Assembly: GCA_023435565.1 (NCBI GenBank) | Contig: JAEYRN010000088.1 | Span: forward strand, 10,973 to 74,972 | Source: Bacillota bacterium | Lineage (GTDB): Bacteria; Bacillota; UBA4882; UBA8346 | Direction of reading: 5' to 3' | DNA length: 64,000 nt | Translations under genes and position numbers: made by a program | Notes under the pieces: model-generated | Database searches by the model: none | Seen by the model: the letters and a program-made list of their open reading frames with translations, nothing else | Told to the model about the DNA's origin: nothing | Part shown: positions 25,508 through 33,779 of the stretch, piece by piece | How the letters are laid out: each line of letters begins with the position of its first letter | Numbering within the stretch: position 1 is the stretch's first letter

Positions 25508-27673
25508 TTACAGACTCCTTTTGTCTTGTTCTTCAAACAATACCAAAAGTAGTAAGACACCGCCAAAGATAAGCATCGTGGCTACCGCAACAATCCCGGA
25601 ATCGTTAACTACTAAAGCGATGAATGCGGTAAAAATCAAACCTAAAAAACCTCTTAATGAATCCGGATACTTCCGGAGCAGCTCGATGATTTTTTGCGAG
25701 GGTTTATAGTAAAGTAACGGAACTAATATTAACACACCCAATAATACTTTAGACCATGGTGAATAATCAATTAGTCGAAGATTCATTTCCCATTTGCGGG
25801 ATACCATTTCTTTAATAACTTGAAAACCTTCTTCTTTTATTAAAAAGAGCATCTGTCCAAAATGGGTCATACTGCTTTTATTAATGAAAAAGTCCCAGAT
25901 TCCCACTACTGTTAACAAAGCGATTAACGATAAGAAAAAAATCCCGATTTCTTTGAAGTTAATTTTTTTTCTTAAAAGAAGGTGGTTGGTGATTCCCAAG
26001 CCAAGTATTACCGTAGAACCGCCGCCAATATTTGCTCCAAAATTCGGGTGGGAAACTAATAAAGCAGTCAACCACATTCCTAACTGGAGAACTAGCCCTT
26101 GATATTTTTCAAGGTTTTTAAAATTTATAGCTAGATATACCGTATAGGCCCCTAAAAGAAATCCCATATATTCATTGCCAATTCCATAAAAACGTGCTCC
26201 CGCAACCGACGAATAGCCTAAAAATGAGTTGGATTCCAAAAAACCATTACCCAGACCGTCAATGACAATTATGATTACCGTTGTCAAACAGATCAAAGAT
26301 AAAATATGGAAAGGTTCTTTTCCCTTTAACCAAACCGCTACTCCAAAAAACAAGGCGACTAAAGCCAGAGTCAAACCAATAATCGAAAACCAATTTAACG
26401 GATTAAAGGCCGCCATTATCAAAAACACTGCCGGAATCATTAGTAATGATAGATAGGTATAGGTTAGGAATTTAAAAACAATGGCGTGCCATTTAAAGAT
26501 TAAACCGGTTATTCCTGCTAAGATCGAACCGATTAAAATGTATGCATAACCGGTAAGCAACGGCCAACGGACCCCGTAGTTTTGGACTAACTCCGGACGG
26601 AGACTTACTACTTGACCCCAATCTCCCGGAACAGACTTTAAATGTTGGCCGTTAAAGCGGCCCGATTTCTTAATCCCCAAAAATTTAAGGATGGTTGCCG
26701 GAAGGTCATATTCACTAACTACCCCGGCTTTTCTGGTACTTTGTGAGTAAATAATCCCTGGTTTGAGCTCTGGCGAACTAATGGCTACCGGTGTCAACTT
26801 ATCCCCAATTTTAGCTTTCCTCCCGGGAGTAACTCCGGTAAAAAGTACCATTAAGGTGGATTTATGGTCAATCGTCGCTTGCAATCCGCCTAAAAGCCGG
26901 TCGTATCTTTTCATAATCGAGCGTCGGTAATAGTTCCACCGTTCATCGTTTAAATATGAGGCAAACCTTTCCAACCGTTCAAAATCACCGAGAGTAATAA
27001 CAATTACATCAGCTTCTTTTTTAAATGCCGACCAATAGGAGATAATCTTATCATTATCAGTCATCAGTTCAAAGGGAAAGTTCGGATCAATTTTCAGCGT
27101 TTCCCTCCCCAACGCCGCCAAATCAACCAAGCCTCTTTCATCCATTAATAAAAGAGCGCCGCAGCGGTTTGGATACGCGGCGTCAGCGTTACCAATAGCA
27201 GCCGTCCTGAATGAATTTTGATGCAACAACCAACCGAAGCGTCCGACATTTTGACTCAGTGAACCGGTATTTAATTGAATTATTTTTGCAAGTCCGAGAT
27301 GAACCCCTTTATTACCGTTTATTTTATATCCGGTTAACGACTGAAATAGTTCACCTGCAGAAAGGTGATTATACTCTTCATTTGCGTTTAAAATCAATAA
27401 ACTGTCCTGGGGTGAAGGTTTTAACTGAGTCCCTGCATTAAATCCCAGATAGACTTTTTCAAGAGTCACCGGTTCAACGGGAACAGTCATCAGACCGACA
27501 GCACCACCGGCAAAGAAATTTCTAAAATTAGGAGTATCATTTATATCTTCAAAAGTAAGACGGGGAATATCGATTATTAAGACCTGTTTCCTGGGTTCTG
27601 CCGTTAAGGGGGCGCTTACGGCCAGTAATAGTAAAGCCAAACATATTAAGAACAGCAATTTACGAATCCGCAC
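25508..27673 (-). CDS. polytopic membrane protein with N-terminal alkaline phosphatase-like domain
   Basis: A 721-aa protein with a signal/anchor at 1-26, then an extracytoplasmic domain (about 30-340) resembling the alkaline phosphatase/sulfatase superfamily: LIIDIPRLTFEDI, DVIVITLGDFERL, LMVLFTGVTP and YDLPATIL. About ten membrane helices follow from residue 360. The usual Thr/Ser-His metal ligands are not clearly recognisable, so enzyme activity is uncertain. GTG 27673 is preferred (GAGGG upstream) over TTG 27676. It is cotranscribed with the baseplate J-like gene. A role in envelope polymer processing is inference. Confidence 0.6.
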   Translation of the reverse strand: MRIRKLLFLICLALLLLAVSAPLTAEPRKQVLIIDIPRLTFEDINDTPNFRNFFAGGAVGLMTVPVEPVTLEKVYLGFNAGTQLKPSPQDSLLILNANEEYNHLSAGELFQSLTGYKINGNKGVHLGLAKIIQLNTGSLSQNVGRFGWLLHQNSFRTAAIGNADAAYPNRCGALLLMDERGLVDLAALGRETLKIDPNFPFELMTDNDKIISYWSAFKKEADVIVITLGDFERLERFASYLNDERWNYYRRSIMKRYDRLLGGLQATIDHKSTLMVLFTGVTPGRKAKIGDKLTPVAISSPELKPGIIYSQSTRKAGVVSEYDLPATILKFLGIKKSGRFNGQHLKSVPGDWGQVVSLRPELVQNYGVRWPLLTGYAYILIGSILAGITGLIFKWHAIVFKFLTYTYLSLLMIPAVFLIMAAFNPLNWFSIIGLTLALVALFFGVAVWLKGKEPFHILSLICLTTVIIIVIDGLGNGFLESNSFLGYSSVAGARFYGIGNEYMGFLLGAYTVYLAINFKNLEKYQGLVLQLGMWLTALLVSHPNFGANIGGGSTVILGLGITNHLLLRKKINFKEIGIFFLSLIALLTVVGIWDFFINKSSMTHFGQMLFLIKEEGFQVIKEMVSRKWEMNLRLIDYSPWSKVLLGVLILVPLLYYKPSQKIIELLRKYPDSLRGFLGLIFTAFIALVVNDSGIVAVATMLIFGGVLLLLVLFEEQDKRSL

Positions 27674-27711
27674 CAAGTGACCCTCGCTTTTTAGTCATTC
27701 AAATAATTTTT

Positions 27712-27775
27712 CTCTGTGCCGCTGCGCCTCTGTGGCCAATAATGATTTTTGCCACAGAGACACTGAGACACAGAG
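27712..27775. repeat. dispersed CACAGAG-rich inverted repeat, copy A
   Basis: Imperfect 25-base arms (27712-27736 and 27751-27775) built of CACAGAGACAC/CTCTGTG words. Copy B lies at 31658-31732. It sits just upstream of the phosphatase-like gene. Confidence 0.75.
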
Positions 27776-27820
27776 AGTTCATTTAAAACCTTAAGACACA
27801 TCTTTAACTTAAAAAGCGGA

Positions 27821-27846
27821 CTATACCCGCCTTTTATTATTAAAAA
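27821..27846 (-). terminator. short stem downstream of the AI-2E family gene
   Basis: On the minus strand GCGG (27837-27840) pairs with CCGC (27826-27829), flanked by A/U-rich arms and followed by five U's, 65 bases after the gene end. A weak but plausible terminator. Confidence 0.45.
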
Positions 27847-27910
27847 AAACGAATAACATAAAATTATTCAATAACTGTATTATCAATCATAACCAATCCG
27901 GTAATACTTG

Positions 27911-28978
27911 TCAATCTAACTCAAGGTCATTAAATTCAAGTTTTTCCGAAATTGGTTCGTTATTCGCTAGTCCAAAAGATTTTTCATAAAAACTTTTAAT
28001 TAATATCAAAATAATAGTTCCCAAAGGCACAGCGAATACCATCCCGACTAACCCTCCGATTTTACTCCCCACCAATATCAAATAAACAACCGTAATCGGA
28101 TGGATTTTTAAGCTGCCACCGATAATCCGGGGAACAAGCACCATAACTTCCAATTGGTTGACGACAAGAAATATTATTATCACATATAAGGCGACCCAGG
28201 GCGACTTTAATAATGCTAATAATACAATCGGTATCGCCCCTAGGACCGGACCGAAATATGGTATTAAGTTAAAAACTCCGGCCACCATACCGAATAAAAA
28301 CGCACCTTCTACTCCCAATATACTCAAGCCTATACCGATCAGCAGTCCCACAATCATTGTGGTTAACAATTGGCCCCTGATATAAATTTTTAAGACTGCA
28401 TCCAATTTTAAAAAGGTACGGGTCCAATGGTTCCCAAGATTTTGAGTTAACCAACAATAACTTTGCTGTTTTAATCTCGGGTAATCCCGACTGATATAAT
28501 AGGCTAAAATCGGAACCAAGATAAAAATAATAGCTCTGGAAATAAGATTTACAGTTGTCTCCGCCATTTGAATTAATGTGTTTCGCAGCAGAGTCTCCAA
28601 CCGCGCTATTATCTGAGCCACAATCGGTTTAATATTAATCGGCAGCTTCCAATAGATCCTGCTTAATTTGCCGCCGAGTTGCTCAAAATCTTTATAAACG
28701 TTGGGCAACCTTTGTAAGACTTTGGTCATGTCCTCGACCAACCAGGGCATAATTATCCCAATAACTACCGCAGCTATTAGAAACAAAGCGAAATAGATCG
28801 TTATAATAGCATATTCACGCCGTGCACCTCTTTTTTGTAAGAACTCAACCAGGGGGTTAATTGCATAAGCCAAAAAAAAAGCCATTATAAAAGGACTGAT
28901 AATCGCTCTTGATAAAAAAAGAATGTAACCTGCCAATGGAATAATTAACAGAATAAAAAAGAGCTTTTTAACGGGCAT
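27911..28978 (-). CDS. AI-2E family transporter (PerM/YtvI type)
   Basis: A 355-aa integral membrane protein with about eight helices. The N-terminal pair FFILLIIPLAGYILFL and ISPFIMAFFLAYAINPLVEFLQKRG carries the family NPLVE signature. A central soluble part (about 80-140) and the C-terminal IGGSLKIHPITVV...GLVGMVFAVPLG block are also typical. Family members export autoinducers or ions; the substrate here is not predictable. In Bacillus the relative YrrI precedes alaS; here it heads a cluster leading to ruvX and mltG. Confidence 0.88.
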   Translation of the reverse strand: MPVKKLFFILLIIPLAGYILFLSRAIISPFIMAFFLAYAINPLVEFLQKRGARREYAIITIYFALFLIAAVVIGIIMPWLVEDMTKVLQRLPNVYKDFEQLGGKLSRIYWKLPINIKPIVAQIIARLETLLRNTLIQMAETTVNLISRAIIFILVPILAYYISRDYPRLKQQSYCWLTQNLGNHWTRTFLKLDAVLKIYIRGQLLTTMIVGLLIGIGLSILGVEGAFLFGMVAGVFNLIPYFGPVLGAIPIVLLALLKSPWVALYVIIIFLVVNQLEVMVLVPRIIGGSLKIHPITVVYLILVGSKIGGLVGMVFAVPLGTIILILIKSFYEKSFGLANNEPISEKLEFNDLELD

Positions 28979-29023
28979 GGACCACCTAAGATTGTTGATT
29001 TATCATAGGTAGTCTGTCCAATT

Positions 29024-29131
29024 TTAGGTGATGTTAGTAGTTTTTATAAACTTTTTTCCATCGGGATAAAGTTCATAAATACCTATACCATCGGCATGAG
29101 TAGTGGTCAATCCGGCTAAGTGATAGATTGC
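29024..29131 (-). pseudogene. short decayed coding fragment
   Basis: An open minus frame between stops reads LAGLTTTHADGIGIYELYP and ends KFIKTTNIT with a stop at 29024. There is no start codon or ribosome site, and a stop lies just upstream. It looks like the C-terminal tail of a lost gene; the family is not recognised. Confidence 0.3.
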
Positions 29132-29205
29132 TTATCAAACATTGGCATTCAAGTATAGGTTTTTATAATCGTCAATTGCAAATTATACATTGTAAATTGT
29201 AAATT

Positions 29206-29394
29206 AAATACACTCTTCCCCTCTTCCAATCCTCTCAATCCATCTGCACAAAAAAACAACACCGTCTCCGTCGCCAGCATTTGCATGTCGGGCGGATAAC
29301 CATATTGGCGCAAGATTCGTTTGACAATGACTTTTAGCTTTGCTTTCACGCTCTCCTTAATTGTCCAGTCGATGGAGGCATTTTCTTTTACTTT
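29206..29394 (-). pseudogene. remnant of type I restriction endonuclease subunit HsdR (C terminus)
   Basis: The minus frame contains SIDWTIKESVKAKLKVIVKR and then ILRQYGYPPDMQMLATETV. This is the conserved C-terminal block of HsdR proteins (SIDW..KESVRAKLR and KRxLRKYGYPPDKQExAT). A stop (TAG) lies immediately upstream at about 29392, no motor or nuclease domain is present, and the reading frame runs out into a repeat. This is a decayed trace of a type I restriction-modification locus; hsdM and hsdS are not in the window. Confidence 0.75.
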
Positions 29395-29521
29395 CTACCA
29401 CAAAAAATTTCCAAATAAATCTTGTAACCCATTCCAATATATGTTATATTGTTCATAAACTTTTCCAAAATTTATCTATAAAAGAGATTATTGCCTAAAT
29501 TACAAAAATACGCCGTATCTT

Positions 29522-29741
29522 AAAATCGTTGCGCCGCGATTAAAAATCAATCCGCCGCCTGAAAAAAACGTCGGGCCTTATCCCAAAATCACTGTGCCCC
29601 TCGAAAAAACAGTTCCGCCGCGCCAAAAAATCGCTCGGCCGCACCCTAAAATCATTGCGCCGCTCAAAAAAATGGTTCCGCCGCATCAAAAAATCATTGG
29701 GCCGCACGTAGGAACCGTTGTGCCGGAAACAAAAATCATTT
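29522..29741. repeat. degenerate 21-bp tandem array, about 10 units
   Basis: Units share AAAATC followed by a CCGCC-like GC block. In the plus frame starting at 29522 each unit reads as a heptapeptide of the form KI-x-x-P-x-x (KIVAPRL, KINPPPE, KITVPLE, KIARPHP, KIIAPLK, KMVPPHQ). The frame stays open from 29459 to a TAA at 29762-29764 without any ATG/GTG/TTG start. Spacing is largely exact at 21, so no frameshift has accumulated. Confidence 0.7.
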
Positions 29742-29820
29742 ATAACGAATTGGAGGATTGCTAATAAACAATAGTCAAATTAGCCTTCTTTCAAATATAA
29801 AAAAACCAAAGGAGTGTTGA

Positions 29821-30486
29821 ATGATGGCACATGAAAAAACCCGGATCGACCAATTCCTCTTAGCATCACGAGTAATGATCGAAAACGCCCTCCAAAACGT
29901 TGACATCAAACAAGCTTTGGCGGCTTACGGTTACTCCGAGGAAAAACTGAACAACGGGAAGGCCTTGTATAACAATGCCGAAACCCTCCAAAACGCCCAA
30001 AAAAAAGAATACGGCGAACAGGTGGCGGCCACCGCCGAACTGGACACCGTATGGGAAGAAGCGGAACAACAATATATGAAAACCCTTAAAATCGCCAGAG
30101 TCGCCTTTAAAGACAACGTTAAAGCGAATAAATCAACCATGCTCTACGGCGATCGGAAACGCAGCCTCTCCGGTTGGCTCGAACAAGCAAAAGCCTTTTA
30201 TGCCAACATCCTGAAAGATACGGATTTAATGACGCTAATCTCCGCCTATGGCTACACCCAAGCAAAACTTGAGCAAGAGTCGGACCTGATCGACCAGGTT
30301 TTCACCAAACACATCGCCCAAAAGAAAGAAAGCGGCGAAGCCCAAGAAGCGACCGAAACCAGGGACAAAGCTTTGGATACCTTAGCAAAATGGATATCGG
30401 ATTTGAGGGCCGTGGCCAAAGTGGCCCTGGAGAGTAACCCGCAGCAACTGGAGAAACTGGGGATATTGGCAAGGAGCAAGTCATGA
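29821..30486 (+). CDS. internally duplicated helical protein of unknown function
   Basis: A 221-aa soluble, charged, helical protein. Two copies of one module are visible about 107 residues apart: AAYGY at 34-38 vs SAYGY at 141-145, AQKKEYGEQ at 59-67 vs AQKKESGEA at 166-174, and KIARVAFKDN at 90-99 vs AVAKVALESN at 197-206. The linker contains DRKRSLSGWLEQAKAFY. AAAGGAG precedes ATG 29821. Similar proteins occur, as far as I recall, mainly in Bacteroidota and mixed anaerobes, suggesting transfer. Base composition looks richer in GC than the flanks. Function unknown. Confidence 0.7.
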   Translation: MMAHEKTRIDQFLLASRVMIENALQNVDIKQALAAYGYSEEKLNNGKALYNNAETLQNAQKKEYGEQVAATAELDTVWEEAEQQYMKTLKIARVAFKDNVKANKSTMLYGDRKRSLSGWLEQAKAFYANILKDTDLMTLISAYGYTQAKLEQESDLIDQVFTKHIAQKKESGEAQEATETRDKALDTLAKWISDLRAVAKVALESNPQQLEKLGILARSKS

Positions 30487-30949
30487 CCACCTGCATAGCG
30501 GGTGGTTTGACTAGTCCTATAAGGACCTTTTACTTGCTACACCTAAAAGTGTCACGTTCATTATATAAATCGAATATATCAAAATTATCATTTTAGCCAC
30601 TTAGTCGGTACCCGAGAACCAGCGCAATTGACCCAAACGCGCTGGTGTGAAACCCTTGCCGAATTGGCTGAACTTTCAGTTTATTCATTCGCTCCGTCAA
30701 AAGGGGTACAGTGCAAGACGCGCCGGGAGCGAGGAACGGAGGCGTACTTGATGTACGGTGAGTACCGCAGCGACCAAGCAACGCAGCAATGTGCCCCTTT
30801 TCACGGAGCATCAGCCAATTCGGCAAAACCCACTGAACCTCTCCAATCTTTTACTAACAGAACACTTGAATCCATACATACTTTGGCGAAGCCTTTTCTA
30901 TCCTCCCAAGCATAGCGTGGAGTTTTGTTCGCTTCGCTTGGTGGAGATC
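30487..30949. other. 463-base gene-free region with large imperfect palindrome
   Basis: No supported ORF. It holds the hairpin ACCAGCGC/GCGCTGGT (30618-30625, 30639-30646) and a long palindrome at 30656-30826. The rest shows no gene-like signal. Confidence 0.6.
30656..30826. repeat. 171-base palindromic intergenic element
   Basis: Outer perfect 16-bp arms TTGCCGAATTGGCTGA (30656-30671) and its complement (30811-30826); inner arms of 20 bases (30691-30710 and 30790-30809, 18 of 20 paired). The centre has its own short dyads around GTACTTGATGTAC. It resembles mobile or structured intergenic repeat elements rather than a terminator. Confidence 0.75.
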
Positions 30950-31621
30950 TTAAACGCTATTTAATGTTCGAATTTCCAACAAAACTTTCCCAATATCTTC
31001 AACCGTTGCAACAATAAAATCCGCGCCTGCTTTCTCTAGTTCTTCCCGGTCGCCATATCCGAATAAAACACCAATTGAACTGATGCCGACCTCTTTGGCG
31101 CCGAAAATGTCATGCTCCCTGTCTCCAATCATTATTGCCTTTGATAAGTCGGTAATATTGCAATTCTCAAGGGCATACTTTATTATTTCACCTTTTTTTA
31201 CTCTTGTTCCATCAAGGTTGCTTCCGGCAATATAAGTGAAATATTTTGCAATATCAAAATGCACCAATATTTGTTTAGCAAACACTTCAGGTTTGGATGT
31301 CGCGACAATAAGTATTTTGTTTTTCTCTTTTAACCTCTTAAGTAAATCTTCAATCCCATCATAAACCGAATTTTCGTAAATTCCCTTTTCCCGATAATAT
31401 TCCCGATAGTATTCAACGGCATTTTTAGCTTCCTCTCTTGAAAACCCGTAATATGATTCAAATGAATCCCATAAAGGAGGGCCGATAAATTTATACAGCT
31501 CACTCCTGTTACTTACCTCAATGCCGTATTTTTTGAGAGCATACATAACGGAATTGGTTATTCCGACTACAGGATCGGTTAGTGTGCCGTCGAGGTCAAA
31601 CAATATGTAATGATATCCCAT
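30950..31621 (-). CDS. HAD-family hydrolase, phosphoglycolate phosphatase-like
   Basis: A 223-aa protein with motif I FDLDGTLTD, a helical cap domain (about 16-85), motif II VATSKP, motif III Lys in GTRVKKGEIIKYAL, and motif IV MIGDREHDIFGAK. The set is complete and cytoplasmic. It most resembles Gph/PpaX-type phosphatases; the substrate cannot be fixed from sequence. It is isolated between a palindrome and a repeat. ATG 31621 is followed by MGYHYILFD; the upstream AAAGGAG (31630 region, minus) supports it. Confidence 0.85.
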   Translation of the reverse strand: MGYHYILFDLDGTLTDPVVGITNSVMYALKKYGIEVSNRSELYKFIGPPLWDSFESYYGFSREEAKNAVEYYREYYREKGIYENSVYDGIEDLLKRLKEKNKILIVATSKPEVFAKQILVHFDIAKYFTYIAGSNLDGTRVKKGEIIKYALENCNITDLSKAIMIGDREHDIFGAKEVGISSIGVLFGYGDREELEKAGADFIVATVEDIGKVLLEIRTLNSV

Positions 31622-31657
31622 AAATCGTTTCTCCTTTTATTAAATAAAAACTATTTA

Positions 31658-31732
31658 GCCACAGAGACACGGAGACACAGAGGTAGAGTTTTAAAAAATA
31701 TATTTTCCTCTGAGTCTCTGTGTCTCTGTGGC
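31658..31732. repeat. dispersed CACAGAG-rich inverted repeat, copy B
   Basis: Arms of 26 bases (31658-31683 and 31707-31732) pair at 24 positions around a 23-base loop. The arm sequence is shared with 27751-27775. It is just upstream of the HAD gene. Confidence 0.8.
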
Positions 31733-31785
31733 AAAAAAACATAATCCTTTACTAATAATATTATACCATGAAAAAGGAGGACACG

Positions 31786-31826
31786 AAAAAAGGCTGTCTC
31801 GATTTTGTTAGTTTATCAAGACAGCC
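31786..31826 (-). terminator. intrinsic terminator of the mnmA transcript
   Basis: On the minus strand GGCTGTCT (31826-31819) pairs with AGACAGCC (31799-31792), followed by six U's at 31791-31786. It lies 9 bases after the small membrane protein gene. Confidence 0.8.
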
Positions 31827-31834
31827 CCTGTTTT

Positions 31835-32056
31835 TCATGTCATCCTCCGCGCCATTCTGCGTGAAAAGGCTTCAGTGCCGTTTTTTAGAGCTGAAGTCCA
31901 CCTCATTGTGTTATCACGAACCATTTTCATAGCACCATGGGCGCTATTGACCTGCCTGGCATTCATCATTCCTCGTCTTCGGCCAGCCAACATTACCAAA
32001 CCAACCGCAGCCCCGACTAAACTTCCGGCAACCAAACTACGAATGACCTTGTTCAT
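31835..32056 (-). CDS. small YtxH-like membrane-associated protein
   Basis: A 73-aa protein (77 if GTG 32068 is used) with one hydrophobic segment near the N terminus (SLVAGSLVGAAVGLVMLAG) followed by a basic, Arg/Met-rich amphipathic tail. This resembles short YtxH-domain proteins, but no family motif is certain. GAGG at about 32070 fits either start. It follows mnmA by 45 bases and precedes a terminator, so it is the last gene of that transcript. Confidence 0.6.
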   Translation of the reverse strand: MNKVIRSLVAGSLVGAAVGLVMLAGRRRGMMNARQVNSAHGAMKMVRDNTMRWTSALKNGTEAFSRRMARRMT

Positions 32057-32113
32057 TATCTGCTTCACCTCTTTCCGAAAATATTATTTCCACCGGAAAG
32101 AGAGTTAATCCCT

Positions 32114-33196
32114 TCATTCAATAGCTCTTTCGATAGTTCCCCCTCCCAATACCAGGTCTTCCTGGTAAAAAACCACTGCTTGTCCAGGTGTCACCGCCCG
32201 TTGCGGTTCGTCAAAGATGACTTCAGCTTGATTTTCGTAAGCTTTGATTCGTGCCGGAGCGGGCTTGGCCGTATATCTGATTTTCGCTTCTACCGTTAAT
32301 TCCCGATCAAGCCGATCAAAGGCGATCCAATTAAGATTGGCAGCCAACAACTTCTTGGTAAAAACCGCTTCCGCCGGTCCTACAATTACCTCATTTCGCT
32401 CCGGGTCGATGGCGGTTACAAACAGGGGTACCCCTGCGGCAATTCCAAGCCCTTTTCGTTGTCCTATGGTAAAATTAGTTATCCCGGTATGCTCCCCTAA
32501 GATTTTCCCTTCCAGATCCACAATTTTCCCTGATCTAGTGGAGCCCGGCCGGTATTCTTCAATAAAGCGCCGGTAATCCTGATCGGGAACGAAACAAATT
32601 TCTTGACTTTCCTGTTTAGAAGCTACCGCTAATCCGAATCGCTCGGCCTCTTTTCTAATCTCCGCTTTGGTAAAACCTCCAAGCGGAAATAGACTCTCCT
32701 TCAACTGTTCCTGGTTCAGTCCGTATAAAACATAACTCTGATCTTTGGTCAAATCGTTCCCTTTACGCAATAACCAACGGCCCTTAACGGAATCATAATC
32801 ATTCCGAACATAATGGCCGGTAGCCACATACTGGCCCCCCAAAGCCTTTACCTTATCCAACAATTTGGCGAATTTGAGGCGCTGGTTACAGACAATACAA
32901 GGATTCGGAGTCCGGCCTTGAAGGTATTCGGCGACAAAATTGTCAATTACATTTTCACGAAAAGACTCGTGTAAATTCAAAACATAATAGGGAATCCGCA
33001 GCTTATTGGCAACCGCCCGCGCGTCTTCAACTGCTTCTAATGAACAACAACCGTCTTCCGCTGCGTTTCCATAAGGCAATTCAGGGGACCAAAGCTGCAT
33101 TGTCACCCCGATTACTTCATGACCTTGTTCTAGAAGGAGGGCAGCCGCGACTGAACTATCAACTCCCCCGCTCATTGCTACGATAACCGTTGCCAT
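32114..33196 (-). CDS. mnmA: tRNA-specific 2-thiouridylase MnmA
   Basis: Installs the 2-thio group on U34 of Lys, Glu and Gln tRNAs. The 360-aa protein has the PP-loop SGGVDSSVAA (9-18), the catalytic Cys in NPCIVCN (about 103) and in QEICFVPD (about 199), FTIGQRKGLG, and a C-terminal beta barrel. Sulfur would come from the cysteine desulfurase encoded just upstream (nifS-nifU), the same pairing as iscS-mnmA in Bacillus. Length and motifs are complete. Confidence 0.96.
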   Translation of the reverse strand: MATVIVAMSGGVDSSVAAALLLEQGHEVIGVTMQLWSPELPYGNAAEDGCCSLEAVEDARAVANKLRIPYYVLNLHESFRENVIDNFVAEYLQGRTPNPCIVCNQRLKFAKLLDKVKALGGQYVATGHYVRNDYDSVKGRWLLRKGNDLTKDQSYVLYGLNQEQLKESLFPLGGFTKAEIRKEAERFGLAVASKQESQEICFVPDQDYRRFIEEYRPGSTRSGKIVDLEGKILGEHTGITNFTIGQRKGLGIAAGVPLFVTAIDPERNEVIVGPAEAVFTKKLLAANLNWIAFDRLDRELTVEAKIRYTAKPAPARIKAYENQAEVIFDEPQRAVTPGQAVVFYQEDLVLGGGTIERAIE

Positions 33197-33254
33197 TAAA
33201 CCATCCGTTCTTATATTCGTTACGCGTGAAAATCATGGTTTATTTACCCTATCA

Positions 33255-33335
33255 TGGGTTTTAATTTCATGTCCGCCGCGGATTAAAACCCACGGCTAAG
33301 CAGTAAATTCATTCTAAAGCCCAGTTTCACCGGGC
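33255..33335. repeat. REP-like dyads in the nifU-mnmA gap
   Basis: TGGGTTTTAAT (33255-33265) pairs with ATTAAAACCCA (33282-33292) around a CCGCCGCGG core; AGCCC/GGGCT stem at 33317-33335 follows. No ORF lies in this 208-base gap. These may be RNA stems or REP-like repeats. Confidence 0.55.
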
Positions 33336-33404
33336 TCCGTGATACTTCCAAGCCTGTTTAAAAATAAGAGCTAAAAAGACCAATCATCGCTTAACGCGGT
33401 ACTT

Positions 33405-33779
33405 TTAACGCGTAACGACTTTAGCCCGATAATCCTCAATCGCCTTATGCAGCGCGTCAGCCGCTAAATTAGAACAATGCATTTTCTGAGGGGGCAGTCC
33501 GTCAAGGGCTTCCGCCACCGCCCGATTCGTTATTTGTAAAGCTTCGTCAAGGGTCTTGCCTTTAACCATCTCCGTGACCATACTGCTAGTAGCGATGGCC
33601 GCTCCACAGCCAAATGTCTTAAACTTGACATCGGCGATCCGATCACCTTCTATTTTTAAATAGATTTTCATAATATCCCCGCAAACTGCGTTTCCAACCT
33701 CCCCGATTCCGTCTGCGCCGGATATTTCACCCACATTACGCGGGTTTTGAAAATGGTCCATTACCTTTTCAGTGTACAT
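33405..33779 (-). CDS. nifU: iron-sulfur cluster scaffold protein, IscU/NifU N-terminal type
   Basis: A 124-aa scaffold on which Fe-S clusters are built from NifS-derived sulfur. Conserved cysteines Cys33 (GNAVCGD, with Asp35), Cys58 (KTFGCGAA) and Cys102 (QKMHCSNLA) are all present. It ends soon after the third Cys, so it lacks the ferredoxin and Nfu domains of full NifU. ATG 33779 is chosen: AAGGGAG lies 8 bases upstream. The in-frame GTG 33788 would touch the ribosome site. It overlaps the end of nifS by 19 bases, indicating tight coupling. Confidence 0.94.
   Translation of the reverse strand: MYTEKVMDHFQNPRNVGEISGADGIGEVGNAVCGDIMKIYLKIEGDRIADVKFKTFGCGAAIATSSMVTEMVKGKTLDEALQITNRAVAEALDGLPPQKMHCSNLAADALHKAIEDYRAKVVTR

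Larger units (their letters stand above)
28979..29820. other. 842-base accessory region with gene debris and repeats
   Basis: No intact gene. It holds a 36-codon open fragment (29024-29131, minus), a low-complexity block of AATTTACAATTT type (29163-29205), the tail of an hsdR gene (29206-29394, minus) and a 21-bp period repeat (29522-29741). Confidence 0.7.

Noticed and set aside
29522..29741. CRISPR-like spacing of GC blocks
   Set aside because: Period is 21 bases with degenerate units and no constant repeat of 24-40 bases.
30628..30915. 95-aa plus-strand ORF in the palindrome
   Set aside because: It spans both arms of the palindrome, has no ribosome site and an implausible composition.
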